A stretch of 64,000 nt of DNA from an uncultured Clostridia bacterium (GTDB taxonomy: Bacteria > Bacillota > Clostridia > Christensenellales > UBA1242): positions 1 to 64,000 of the forward strand of contig CANQOO010000001.1 in assembly GCA_947625515.1 (NCBI GenBank), in the 5' to 3' direction. This document shows positions 42,413-49,603 of this stretch, piece by piece; position 1 is the first letter of the stretch, and each line of letters starts with the position of its first letter. The notes beneath the pieces are model-generated. The model was not told the origin of the DNA. It worked only from the letters and a program-made list of their open reading frames with translations, and made no database searches. The translations under genes and the position numbers were made by a program.

Positions 42413-43435
42413 TCACTTTTTCGCCAAACTAACAGCCACAGCCAAACTAACTGTTGCACCAACCATCGGGTTGTTGCCCATTCCAATGAAGCCCATCATC
42501 GCAACATGGGCTGGCACGGAGGAAGAGCCGGCAAACTGAGCATCGCAATGCATTCTGCCCATAGTGTCGGTCATGCCATAACTTGCTGGGCCGGCGTGCA
42601 TGTTGTCTGGGTGCAGGGTGCGGCCTGTGCCACCGCCGGATGCGACGGAGAAATATTTTTTGCCATTCTCGATGCACCATTTTTTGTATGTGCCTGCAAC
42701 AGGGTGTTGGAAACGGGTCGGATTGGTGGAGTTGCCGGTGATTGAAACATCCACTCCTTCGTGTTGCATAATTGCCACACCTTCCGAGACGTCATAGGCA
42801 CCATAGATTTTCACATTTCCGCGTTCGCCACTTGAAAAATGCACTTCATTTAGGATGTTTAACTTTTGTTCTTTGTGGTCAAACTGGGTGTTGACATATG
42901 TGAAGCCGTTGACGCGTGCAATGATGTATGCCGCGTCTTTGCCAAGCCCATTCAAGATGATTTTGAGCGGGGTTTTGCGAATTTTGTTCGCAGTTTTTGC
43001 AATCCCCATTGCTCCTTCTGCGGCGGCGAAACTCTCATGCCCTGCCAAAAAACAGAAACATTTTGTGTTTTCGTCCAAAAGCCGTCCGGCAAGGCGACCG
43101 TGACCCAGCCCAATTTGGCGTTCGTCAGCCACAGAGCCCTTCACACAAAATGCCTGCAAGCCCTCGCCAATTTTTTCGGCGTATTCGCTGGCGTTTTTGC
43201 AGTTGCTTTTCAGGGCAATGGCGGTGCCAAGCGTGTATGCCCAAACGGCGTTGTCGAAGCAAATTGGCTGAATTTCTCTCACAGTTTTTTCCACATCAAT
43301 TCCGTTTTTCAAGCAAAACGCCTTGGCATCTTCCACGCTTTTAAAGCCATATTCGCTCAGTTTTTTATGCAAATATTCATATTTTTTCAGTTCTTCCAAA
43401 TTTTCTTGGGAAGTTTTGACATTCTTATTCTCCAT
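42413..43435 (-). CDS. GGGtGRT family protein
   Basis: A 340-aa protein. The name-giving motif ASGGGTGRTLHPDNMHAGP is near residue 270, followed by MGRMHCDAQFAGSSSVPAH and the tail MGFIGMGNNPMVGATVSL. The family is found in Clostridia, always beside an iron-sulfur-scaffold-like protein, as here, and is of unknown biochemical role, perhaps in metal or Fe-S handling. The ATG at 43435 has GGGAGA upstream, inside the end of its partner gene, so the two are coupled. The last ~25 codons are duplicated twice downstream. Confidence 0.9.
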   Translation of the reverse strand: MENKNVKTSQENLEELKKYEYLHKKLSEYGFKSVEDAKAFCLKNGIDVEKTVREIQPICFDNAVWAYTLGTAIALKSNCKNASEYAEKIGEGLQAFCVKGSVADERQIGLGHGRLAGRLLDENTKCFCFLAGHESFAAAEGAMGIAKTANKIRKTPLKIILNGLGKDAAYIIARVNGFTYVNTQFDHKEQKLNILNEVHFSSGERGNVKIYGAYDVSEGVAIMQHEGVDVSITGNSTNPTRFQHPVAGTYKKWCIENGKKYFSVASGGGTGRTLHPDNMHAGPASYGMTDTMGRMHCDAQFAGSSSVPAHVAMMGFIGMGNNPMVGATVSLAVAVSLAKK

Positions 43436-43439
43436 TTTT

Positions 43440-44117
43440 TCACATCTCCCTTGGATTGATGATTTTTGCAGCCTCGTCAAAGCGGCCATATCTTTTTGTT
43501 GCTTTCTCGATGGCTTCGGCTTTTGAAAGGCTTTCGTCCTGCAAGTTTTTCAGCAGCAGGCCTAGATTGACATATTCATATCCAATCGTCTCGCCATTTT
43601 CGTCGAGTGCCATTTTGGTGATGTAGCCTTCTGCGAGGTTGAGATATTTCACTCCGCCCGCATCAGTGGAGACGATTGTGCCGACCTGGCTGGTTTTATA
43701 TTTTCCCAAATCTTCCAAACTTGTGCCGACAGGCAGCCCGCCAAGCGAAAAAGCCGACTGACTTCTGCCGTACACCAGTTGCAGGAACAAATTTTTCATC
43801 GCGTCATTGATGGCGTCGCACACAAGGTCGGTGTTCAGAGCTTCCAAAAGTGTTTTGCCAATCAAAATTTCGCCGGCCATTGCGGCGGAGTGCGTCATGC
43901 CCGAGCAGCCGATTGTTTCCACCAGTGCTTCCTTGATGATGCCGTTTTTCACATTAAGCGTAAGTTTGCATGCACCTTGCTGAGGGGCACACATTCCACA
44001 CCCGTGCGAAAAGCCGGAAATTTGGGTGATTTCTTTTGTTTGGTCCCAATGTCCTTCTTGCGGGATTGGAGATGGGCCAAAACCGCTCATGTTTTTTACA
44101 CAATTAAAGTTTTCCAT
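43440..44117 (-). CDS. iron-sulfur-scaffold-like partner of the GGGtGRT protein
   Basis: A 225-aa protein with Cys clusters FSHGCGMCAPQQGACK (~37-49) and ETIGCSGMTHSAAMAG (~68-84), resembling NifU/IscU-type scaffold domains. The C-terminal part (DAGGVKYLNLAEGYITKMAL) is specific to the clostridial pair. First gene of the two-gene minus-strand unit. AGGAG precedes the ATG. Confidence 0.85.
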   Translation of the reverse strand: MENFNCVKNMSGFGPSPIPQEGHWDQTKEITQISGFSHGCGMCAPQQGACKLTLNVKNGIIKEALVETIGCSGMTHSAAMAGEILIGKTLLEALNTDLVCDAINDAMKNLFLQLVYGRSQSAFSLGGLPVGTSLEDLGKYKTSQVGTIVSTDAGGVKYLNLAEGYITKMALDENGETIGYEYVNLGLLLKNLQDESLSKAEAIEKATKRYGRFDEAAKIINPREM

Positions 44118-44258
44118 AACTTCTCCTTTTGAAAATTATTAACAAAGCAAGTTTATTAACAAAAACATTATATCAAACGCGAAGCATTTTGCAAAACAAA
44201 AAAACAGAAAAGAGCAAATATGTCGTGCAAGATTTGCTCGCATCAAATGCAAATTTCC

Positions 44259-44288
44259 TTGACTTAAAACGCTTGCGTGTTGTAAAAT
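44259..44288 (+). promoter_or_regulatory. promoter of tyrS
   Basis: TTGACT (44259-44264), 18-nt spacer, TAAAAT (44283-44288), 22 bases before the ATG. The leader is too short for a T-box riboswitch, which many Firmicute tyrS genes carry. Confidence 0.65.
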
Positions 44289-44309
44289 TTGACAAAGCGG
44301 GAGATTTTT

Positions 44310-45545
44310 ATGACCATTGACACAAATCTTTATCAAGTTTTGAAAGAACGCGGGCTGCTTTATCAATGCACCAACGAGCAAGCCTTCAAGAAAATGCTGG
44401 AAAGTGGCAAGCCAATCACACTGTATGAAGGCACAGACCCGACGGCGGAAAGTTTGCACATTGGACACTGCGTGCCATATTGCATTTTGCGACGTTTTCA
44501 GCAGGCGGGGCATAAAGTTTTGCTTTTGATGGGCGGAGCGACTGCCGGCATTGGAGACCCGTCTGGCAAGACTGAACTGAGAAAAATGCTCTCCAAGCAA
44601 GAGGTGCAAAAAAACATCGAAAGCATCAAAAAAACGCTGGGAGTGTTTTTGAAGTTTGACGGAGACAATCCTGCCATCATTGTCAACAACGCAGATTGGT
44701 TTGACGGGATGGACTATGTCTCTTTCATGCGTGATGTGGGTGTGCATTTCAATGTCAATAAAATGCTGTCAAACGAAATTTATGCCAACCGCATTCAGGA
44801 AGGGGGCTTGACATTTTTTGAGATGGGCTATATGCTGATGCAAGCATATGACTTTGTTCATCTCAATCAAAAATATGGCTGCACGTTGCAGTTTGGCGGG
44901 CAGGACCAGTGGGGGAACATCACTGCTGGTTGCGAACTGCAACGCAAACTCAATTTTGCAAATGGCACTGATGTGGAACTTATCGGTGCAACCAATCCGC
45001 TCCTGATGACCCCAGAGGGCAAAAAAATGGGCAAGACGGAAAAGGGGGCAATTTGGATTGACCGCGACAAAATTTCGGCATATGATTTCTATCAAGGAGT
45101 GTTCCAGACGCCAGACAGTTGTCTTGAAATGATGTTTGCAGTTTTCACCGATGTGCCAATGCAAGAGGTTCGCCGCCTCATCAAAGAGGATGTTATGGCT
45201 GCCAAAAAGTGTTTGGCTTTTGAGGTGACCAAATTTGTTCGCGGCGAAGAGGATGCTCGGCTGGCACAGAGCATGAGTGAAAGCCTGTTTTCGCAGGGCG
45301 GGGATGATGCACCGGTGGTTGAGGTGGCAAAAGCGGAACTGCCAATGGGCATATGCGACCTTCTGGTCAGGTGCGGCCTTGCTCCATCCAAGAGTGAGGG
45401 CAGAAGACTTGTGCAAGGCGGAGCAATAAGTTTCAAGAATGAAAAAATCGCCGATTTTGCTCTTTCCATTTCGGCGGAGGACATAGGCGACGGAGCCCTT
45501 CTAAAAAAAGGGAAGAAGAGTTTCATCAAAGTTGTCGTGAAATAA
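44310..45545 (+). CDS. tyrS: tyrosyl-tRNA synthetase
   Basis: A 411-aa class I synthetase. HIGH motif SLHIGHCVPY, tyrosine and tRNA site YDFVHLNQKYGCTLQFGGQDQWGN split as YDFVHL and LQFGGQDQWGN, KMSKS loop as GKKMGKTEKG, and a C-terminal S4 domain (LLVRCGLAPSKSEGRRLVQGG). Closest to the TyrRS form of B. subtilis TyrS. The ATG at 44310 follows GGGAG at 7 bases; the in-frame TTG upstream overlaps the promoter region. Confidence 0.96.
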   Translation: MTIDTNLYQVLKERGLLYQCTNEQAFKKMLESGKPITLYEGTDPTAESLHIGHCVPYCILRRFQQAGHKVLLLMGGATAGIGDPSGKTELRKMLSKQEVQKNIESIKKTLGVFLKFDGDNPAIIVNNADWFDGMDYVSFMRDVGVHFNVNKMLSNEIYANRIQEGGLTFFEMGYMLMQAYDFVHLNQKYGCTLQFGGQDQWGNITAGCELQRKLNFANGTDVELIGATNPLLMTPEGKKMGKTEKGAIWIDRDKISAYDFYQGVFQTPDSCLEMMFAVFTDVPMQEVRRLIKEDVMAAKKCLAFEVTKFVRGEEDARLAQSMSESLFSQGGDDAPVVEVAKAELPMGICDLLVRCGLAPSKSEGRRLVQGGAISFKNEKIADFALSISAEDIGDGALLKKGKKSFIKVVVK

Positions 45546-45749
45546 TATTTTAAATTATCTATGATTAACGAAATCAGCAAAACAAATAATCTAAATCGGC
45601 AAATCAGCGAAAATTTTAATTTTTTTAAATTTTATTTGCAATTTAAAATAATAACAGTCTAATTCATCTGCAAATGAATCCATAAATTTATTTGCAAATC
45701 TTATTTTTCAATCTATATTTAATTTGTTTTTATTTTAAATTTTTCATTT

Positions 45750-45977
45750 TTAATCGGCAAGAACCAATGCGGACGAAGGCACCTGCATGACCTCCGCAAT
45801 GTTTATTATTGCCGTGAATCGAAAATTTGTTTTTCCACTCAAAATTTTGTCCAAAAGCCAGGTGCTGATTCTGCACCTTCTGGCGAAAGCCGCTTTGCTG
45901 TAACAATTATCCGACATAAATTCTTCAATTTTCTTTGTGTTTATCTTAATTCCGCTGTTGTCAATTTGTTTTCTCAT
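45750..45977 (-). CDS. XRE-type helix-turn-helix protein
   Basis: A 75-aa protein. The HTH is in NCYSKAAFARRCRISTWLLDKILSGKTNF (residues ~25-52), in pieces SKAAFARRCRIS and LLDKILSGK, ending SSALVLAD. AGGAGG lies before the ATG. It is transcribed divergently from another XRE gene across a shared operator region, a phage-like repressor/Cro arrangement, though no integrase or other phage gene is present. Confidence 0.8.
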   Translation of the reverse strand: MRKQIDNSGIKINTKKIEEFMSDNCYSKAAFARRCRISTWLLDKILSGKTNFRFTAIINIAEVMQVPSSALVLAD

Positions 45978-46109
45978 ATTTTCCTCCTGAAAATGTTTAA
46001 TTTTGTTTTTTTAAAGCGTGATTTTCTTTTTCCATGATGATTTTATTTTTTTTCATGATGATTTTTGTTCTAGAAATGTTTGATTTTATTCTAGAATTGT
46101 TTGACCAAA

Positions 46110-46178
46110 CGGTTCATTAAGTATTATAATGAACCGAGCGGTTCATGTCAAGCAATTTCATTACCAAATGGTTATAAT
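46110..46178. promoter_or_regulatory. divergent promoters with CGGTTCAT operator half-sites
   Basis: On the minus strand a perfect promoter (TTGACA 46146-46151, 17 nt, TATAAT 46123-46128) serves the 45977 gene. Operator half-sites CGGTTCAT occur at 46110-46117, inverted at 46129-46136, and again at 46139-46146, inside and beside the -35/-10 boxes. A plus-strand -10 TATAAT (46173-46178) serves the 46201 gene. Binding by either XRE protein is inferred. Confidence 0.75.
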
Positions 46179-46200
46179 TTTCATATAAAAGAGGTTTTAT

Positions 46201-46404
46201 ATGAAAGTTTTTGCTGAGAGGTTAAAAGAATTGCGGACAGAAATGAATTTGTCAACGACAAAGTTGGGCAAGGCTATCGGCGTCAGCCACGTTGCCATCA
46301 GCAGATGGGAAAGAGAACTGCGGATTCCAAACATAGAAAATCTGGTTGCTCTTGCGAAATTTTTTAGGGTGTCCACAGATTATTTGTGCGGATTGGAGGA
46401 TTAA
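46201..46404 (+). CDS. XRE-type transcriptional regulator
   Basis: A 67-aa single HTH_3 domain: ERLKELRTEMNLSTTKLGKA, recognition helix around VSHVAISRWERELRIP, and the closing LAKFFRVSTDYLCGLED. The same closing motif occurs in the XRE protein at 60286-60495. AGAGG precedes the ATG. Divergent partner of the 45750 gene. Confidence 0.88.
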   Translation: MKVFAERLKELRTEMNLSTTKLGKAIGVSHVAISRWERELRIPNIENLVALAKFFRVSTDYLCGLED

Positions 46405-46480
46405 TTACCTAAAACGTGAAGGCTAAAATCCAAACCTGGAGAAACATGGCGGATTAAATTCCAAACTAGGATAAAAACAT

Positions 46481-46837
46481 ATGGTCGAATTTGCGAGACA
46501 GGTGGAAATTGAAGAGAAAAAGTCCAAATTTTTGGGCTATCTTTTGCAGTGCAAAGATGTGCGGGAAGTGAGTGATGCACTGGCGGGTTTGCGTGCAATG
46601 CACAAAAAAGCGACACATATATGCTATGCCTATTCCCTTAAAAGCCCGTTTCTGGAAAAAGCCGTGGACGACGGGGAGCCGGGCGGCACCGCTGGCAGGC
46701 CAATTTTGTCGGTTATCCAAAAGAAGGGTGCAAGTGATGTGTGCGTGTTTGTGGTGAGATATTTTGGCGGCATCAAACTTGGTGCGGGCGGCCTTGTGCG
46801 GGCATACACCAAAGTGACAAGCCAGGTGCTTGGGTGA
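46481..46837 (+). CDS. IMPACT/YigZ-family protein, N-terminal domain only
   Basis: A 118-aa protein with the UPF0029/IMPACT signature: KKSKFLGYL, KKATHICYAY, DDGEPGGTAGRPIL and VVRYFGGIKLGAGGLVRAY. Full-length YigZ proteins are about 205 aa with a second C-terminal domain, missing here after a clean stop, so this is either a natural short form or a truncated gene. Role possibly in ribosome or stress regulation; unclear. No strong ribosome binding site. Confidence 0.82.
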   Translation: MVEFARQVEIEEKKSKFLGYLLQCKDVREVSDALAGLRAMHKKATHICYAYSLKSPFLEKAVDDGEPGGTAGRPILSVIQKKGASDVCVFVVRYFGGIKLGAGGLVRAYTKVTSQVLG

Positions 46838-47012
46838 AAAAGAAAACCGCAGGGTGGAAAAATGCTTTCCAAAGCAAAAATACGAAAACGTAAAAAAACA
46901 CATGGTGGCAAAAACGCCAAAAACAGCCCAAAAATGCAAAAATCCACATGGTGGCACAAAATAAATAAAACGGTGGCAAAAAACGCCACAATGTTTGGCA
47001 ATAGGTGAAAAA

Positions 47013-47645
47013 ATGACAATTACAAAAATCAAACGCATTGGGACAACAAGTCGTTTCCATGTCTATGCAGATGACAAGTGGGCAGGCGTTTTTCTTGACG
47101 AAATTTTGGTGAAATTTGACATCAAAACGGGTGCGGAGTTCGAGGATGATGCATTCAAAAAAATTAAAGAAGAAAATGACGAACGCGTCTCATTCGACAT
47201 GGCGGTCTCTTATCTTGAAAAATATGTTGTCAGCAAAAAGGGGCTGAAAGACTATCTGAAAAAGAAGGGCTTCGAAAATGCGACCATTTCCAAGACGTGC
47301 AAAAAACTGGAAGAATATGGCATGATTGACGACGAAAAATTTGCAAAAAATTATTTTGAAAGCCTCAGTGCCAGCCAGGGCAAACGCACAATCGCCCGCA
47401 AACTTTCCCAGAAGGGCGTTTCAAAAGAAATTGTGGACGCATTGCTGGAAAATGTTGACGAAGATGACGAATTTGAAAATGCCCTCGCTTTGGGCGAAAA
47501 ATTCGCAAAAAATCGGCAATTTACGCCAAAAAACAAGCAAAAATGCCTTGCTCATTTGATTTATAAAGGATATGATTATTCCGTAGCGAGAAAAGTGGCC
47601 GACCAAGTTTTTTCACAAATGGAGGACGAAAATGATTGGAATTGA
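47013..47645 (+). CDS. recX: RecX regulatory protein
   Basis: A 210-aa helical RecA modulator. The repeated RecX three-helix units are visible: AVSYLEKYVVSKKGLKDYL, CKKLEEYGMIDDEKFAKNY, GKRTIARKLSQKGVSKEIV, and the end YKGYDYSVARKVADQ. The ATG at 47013 has AGGTG upstream; a TTG at 46995 is less likely. It overlaps acpS by 14 bases. recA is not in this window. Confidence 0.88.
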   Translation: MTITKIKRIGTTSRFHVYADDKWAGVFLDEILVKFDIKTGAEFEDDAFKKIKEENDERVSFDMAVSYLEKYVVSKKGLKDYLKKKGFENATISKTCKKLEEYGMIDDEKFAKNYFESLSASQGKRTIARKLSQKGVSKEIVDALLENVDEDDEFENALALGEKFAKNRQFTPKNKQKCLAHLIYKGYDYSVARKVADQVFSQMEDENDWN

Positions 47646-47985
47646 TTTGCAAGAAGTGGCAAGAATTAAGGACGCAGAAAAACTTTTGGGGAAAATTGCT
47701 CTGGACGGGGAGATGGCATACATAAAAAAGTTTCAGAAAGATTTTTCCATGCACGTGGCGGCACTTTGGGCGGTGAAAGAGGCGGTCTTTAAGGCACTTG
47801 ACCTAAAAAGCGGGCAAATTTCTTTCAAAGAAATTGAACTTTGCCACAAGGACAGCGGGGCACCATATGTTGTCCTTCGCGATAAAGCCAAACAGCGGCT
47901 GCAAGAGTTGGGCTTCCGAGAAATTGAAATTTCCCTCTCTCATCAACCAACAATCGTTGGGGCGGTGGCAATCTGCGTTAAATAA
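47632..47985 (+). CDS. acpS: holo-[acyl-carrier-protein] synthase
   Basis: A 117-aa phosphopantetheinyl transferase. MIGIDLQEVARI carries the metal-binding aspartate and WAVKEAVFKAL the WxxKEAxxKA motif; the end SLSHQPTIVGAVAI is typical. It transfers 4'-phosphopantetheine from CoA to ACP for fatty-acid synthesis. GGAGG precedes the ATG, within recX. In B. subtilis acpS lies near alr and the ndoAI-ndoA toxin pair; here the toxin gene is near but alr is missing. Confidence 0.93.
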   Translation: MIGIDLQEVARIKDAEKLLGKIALDGEMAYIKKFQKDFSMHVAALWAVKEAVFKALDLKSGQISFKEIELCHKDSGAPYVVLRDKAKQRLQELGFREIEISLSHQPTIVGAVAICVK

Positions 47986-48218
47986 AAAAAACGCAAAAAA
48001 CGCCGCATTTTTGCAAAAAAAATGAAAAAATGCTGGCAAAATGTCACTTTAAAGCAAAAGAAAAGACAACGGAGAAATAATTGGAAACACATTCAAAAAA
48101 TAAAAATCTACAAAAAAACGCAGCAAAAATCGCGAAAAGACGCGAAAAATTGACAAATGAATAAAAATTTTAGACCTAATTAAAATAAGTTTAAAATTTC
48201 GGGATACAGGTGAAAATT

Positions 48219-48479
48219 ATGCAAACTGCATACAAAAAAATCGTTGAAAAAGCAAAAAGTTTGGAAAGGCAATTTGGCAGCCTGGAAAATTTTGCAATTT
48301 CAACAAATTTTGAAGATTTGCATAGGATGGAAATGAGAGGAAATCTCTTCACGCAATATGGCAACGCCTTGCATCCCGCTTTTGACGAAGGTCTAAAAAA
48401 GGAACTTGAAGAAATTGAGCTTGCCGATTTGTGTGACCTACAAAATCTTGACGGTGAGTTTGATGGAAAATTTGTTTAA
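48219..48479 (+). CDS. putative antitoxin or partner of MazF, unknown family
   Basis: An 86-aa acidic protein ([20 protein letters not shown], ending [13 protein letters not shown]) that overlaps the mazF start by 17 bases, the arrangement of an antitoxin gene. It does not look like the ribbon-helix-helix NdoAI or the AbrB-fold MazE; it has no basic N-terminal DNA-binding strand. The acidic C-terminal part would suit toxin neutralisation. AGGTG is upstream of the ATG. The antitoxin role is inferred from position only. Confidence 0.55.
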   Translation: MQTAYKKIVEKAKSLERQFGSLENFAISTNFEDLHRMEMRGNLFTQYGNALHPAFDEGLKKELEEIELADLCDLQNLDGEFDGKFV

Positions 48480-48816
48480 GAGAGGAGAAATATATTTTGC
48501 CGACCTCAGTCCCGTTGTCGGGAGCGAGCAGGGCGGCATGCGTCCTGTGCTTATCATCCAAAACGATGTGGGCAACAAGTTTTCTCCAACCGTCATTGTT
48601 TCTGCAATCACCAGCCAACTTGGCAAGGCAAAACTTCCAACTCACATTGAGCTGCCCGCCGATGACAGCAAACTGCCAAAAAATTCGGTGGTGCTTTTGG
48701 AGCAAATTCGCACGCTGGACAAACGCCGTCTCAAAGAAAAAGTGACCACGCTGGACGCCCGCAAAATGAAAGAAGTCAATCGAGCAATTTTGATTTCGCT
48801 TGGCTTCGTGTCATGA
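48463..48816 (+). CDS. mazF: MazF/PemK-family endoribonuclease toxin
   Basis: A 117-aa protein with the family pattern: [70 protein letters not shown]. The conserved catalytic arginine (GGMRPVLI) and threonine (AITSQ) are present, so the enzyme looks active against single-stranded mRNA. The start at 48463 follows GGTGAG; the upstream frame is inside the partner gene. The 3' end converges with a minus-strand XRE gene by 41 bases. Confidence 0.92.
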   Translation: MENLFKRGEIYFADLSPVVGSEQGGMRPVLIIQNDVGNKFSPTVIVSAITSQLGKAKLPTHIELPADDSKLPKNSVVLLEQIRTLDKRRLKEKVTTLDARKMKEVNRAILISLGFVS

Positions 48817-49066
48817 ATTTTTGCCAAACCATTTTTCTATAACTTTTGTCAATCAGTTTTTCACAAGAAACATTTAAAAATTTAGATAGATTGTAAAGAG
48901 TTGAAATTCTTGGCTTTGTAATTCCTCGCAAAATACGATTTAAAGTGGATGTTGAGATGTTGCATTCTTGACACAGCATTTTCTTGCTTATGGATTTTTG
49001 TTCCATAATTTTTTTTATTAGGCCAATGTTTAAAGGGCAAGAGTTGTTTTTAACATAATTTTTCAT
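48776..49066 (-). CDS. XRE-type regulator converging on mazF
   Basis: A 96-aa protein with an HTH_3 core: [18 protein letters not shown], recognition part [16 protein letters not shown], and [23 protein letters not shown] precedes the ATG, and a TATAAT-type promoter (TTACAA, 16 nt, TATAAT) lies upstream. Its 3' end overlaps mazF antisense, so expression of the two may interfere. It could be an additional regulator of the toxin locus; unproven. Confidence 0.78.
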   Translation of the reverse strand: MKNYVKNNSCPLNIGLIKKIMEQKSISKKMLCQECNISTSTLNRILRGITKPRISTLYNLSKFLNVSCEKLIDKSYRKMVWQKFMTRSQAKSKLLD

Positions 49067-49298
49067 TTTTTGTTCTCTCCTTGATGCAATTATAATCTCA
49101 ACAAAAATTTTTGTAACCCAATTAGGGATAACTTACGTTTTATCTTAAAAAGTCATTACCGATGGAAAAATTCTTTCAAAAGCGGCAAAAACAACGATTT
49201 AAACACTTTTTCTTGTCATTTTTGCCAAAAACACTTGATTTTTGTGTTTGATTGTGCTAAAATTCGGGAAGATTTGTTTTGAAGGAGATTTTTGTGTT

Positions 49299-49508
49299 AT
49301 GATGATTGAACCACCAATCGATGAACTTGCAAAAAAGACGGGCGGAAACAAATATGTGCTTTCCATCCTGGCGGCAAAACGTGCCAAGGAAATTGAAACA
49401 ACTCGCCGTGCCGAACTTGCCACTGCCGACAAAAAAGCCATCAGCATTGCTCTTGACGAAATTTATGAGGGCAAAATTGTTCCAAGCAAAATTGAGGACG
49501 AGAACTGA
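49299..49508 (+). CDS. rpoZ: RNA polymerase omega subunit
   Basis: A 69-aa protein: MMIEPPIDELAKKTGGNKY, VLSILAAKRAKEIE, KKAISIALDEIYEGKI, as in omega subunits, which help assemble RNA polymerase. AAGGAG lies 13 bases before the first of two ATG codons (49299, 49302); the second fits the spacing less well. gmk, which usually precedes rpoZ, is not here; priA follows as in most Firmicutes. Confidence 0.9.
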   Translation: MMIEPPIDELAKKTGGNKYVLSILAAKRAKEIETTRRAELATADKKAISIALDEIYEGKIVPSKIEDEN

Positions 49509-49569
49509 AATTTTGTTTCTTTTGTCACATTTGTTGAATTTTGCTGCGATTTATGATAAAATGTCACCG

Positions 49570-49591
49570 AAAAATCACTCGGTGATTTTTT
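49570..49591 (+). terminator. terminator-like hairpin in the priA leader
   Basis: AAAAATCAC and GTGATTTTT pair around TCG, followed by T. A promoter (TTGAAT, 17 nt, TAAAAT at about 49556-49561) directly precedes the hairpin, so it can end rpoZ transcription and also form the very start of the priA transcript, as in an attenuator. Confidence 0.6.
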
Positions 49592-49603
49592 GTTGGGATT
49601 TGT

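Noticed and set aside
42160..42745. Overlapping plus-strand frames of 90-122 codons opposite the GGGtGRT tail copies
   Set aside because: They are read-throughs of the tandem tail repeat on the wrong strand, without start signals, and the minus-strand frames show synonymous conservation.
44118..44309. Possible T-box riboswitch before tyrS
   Set aside because: The promoter lies at 44259-44288, leaving a leader of about 15 nt, far too short for a T-box; no specifier or antiterminator sequence seen.
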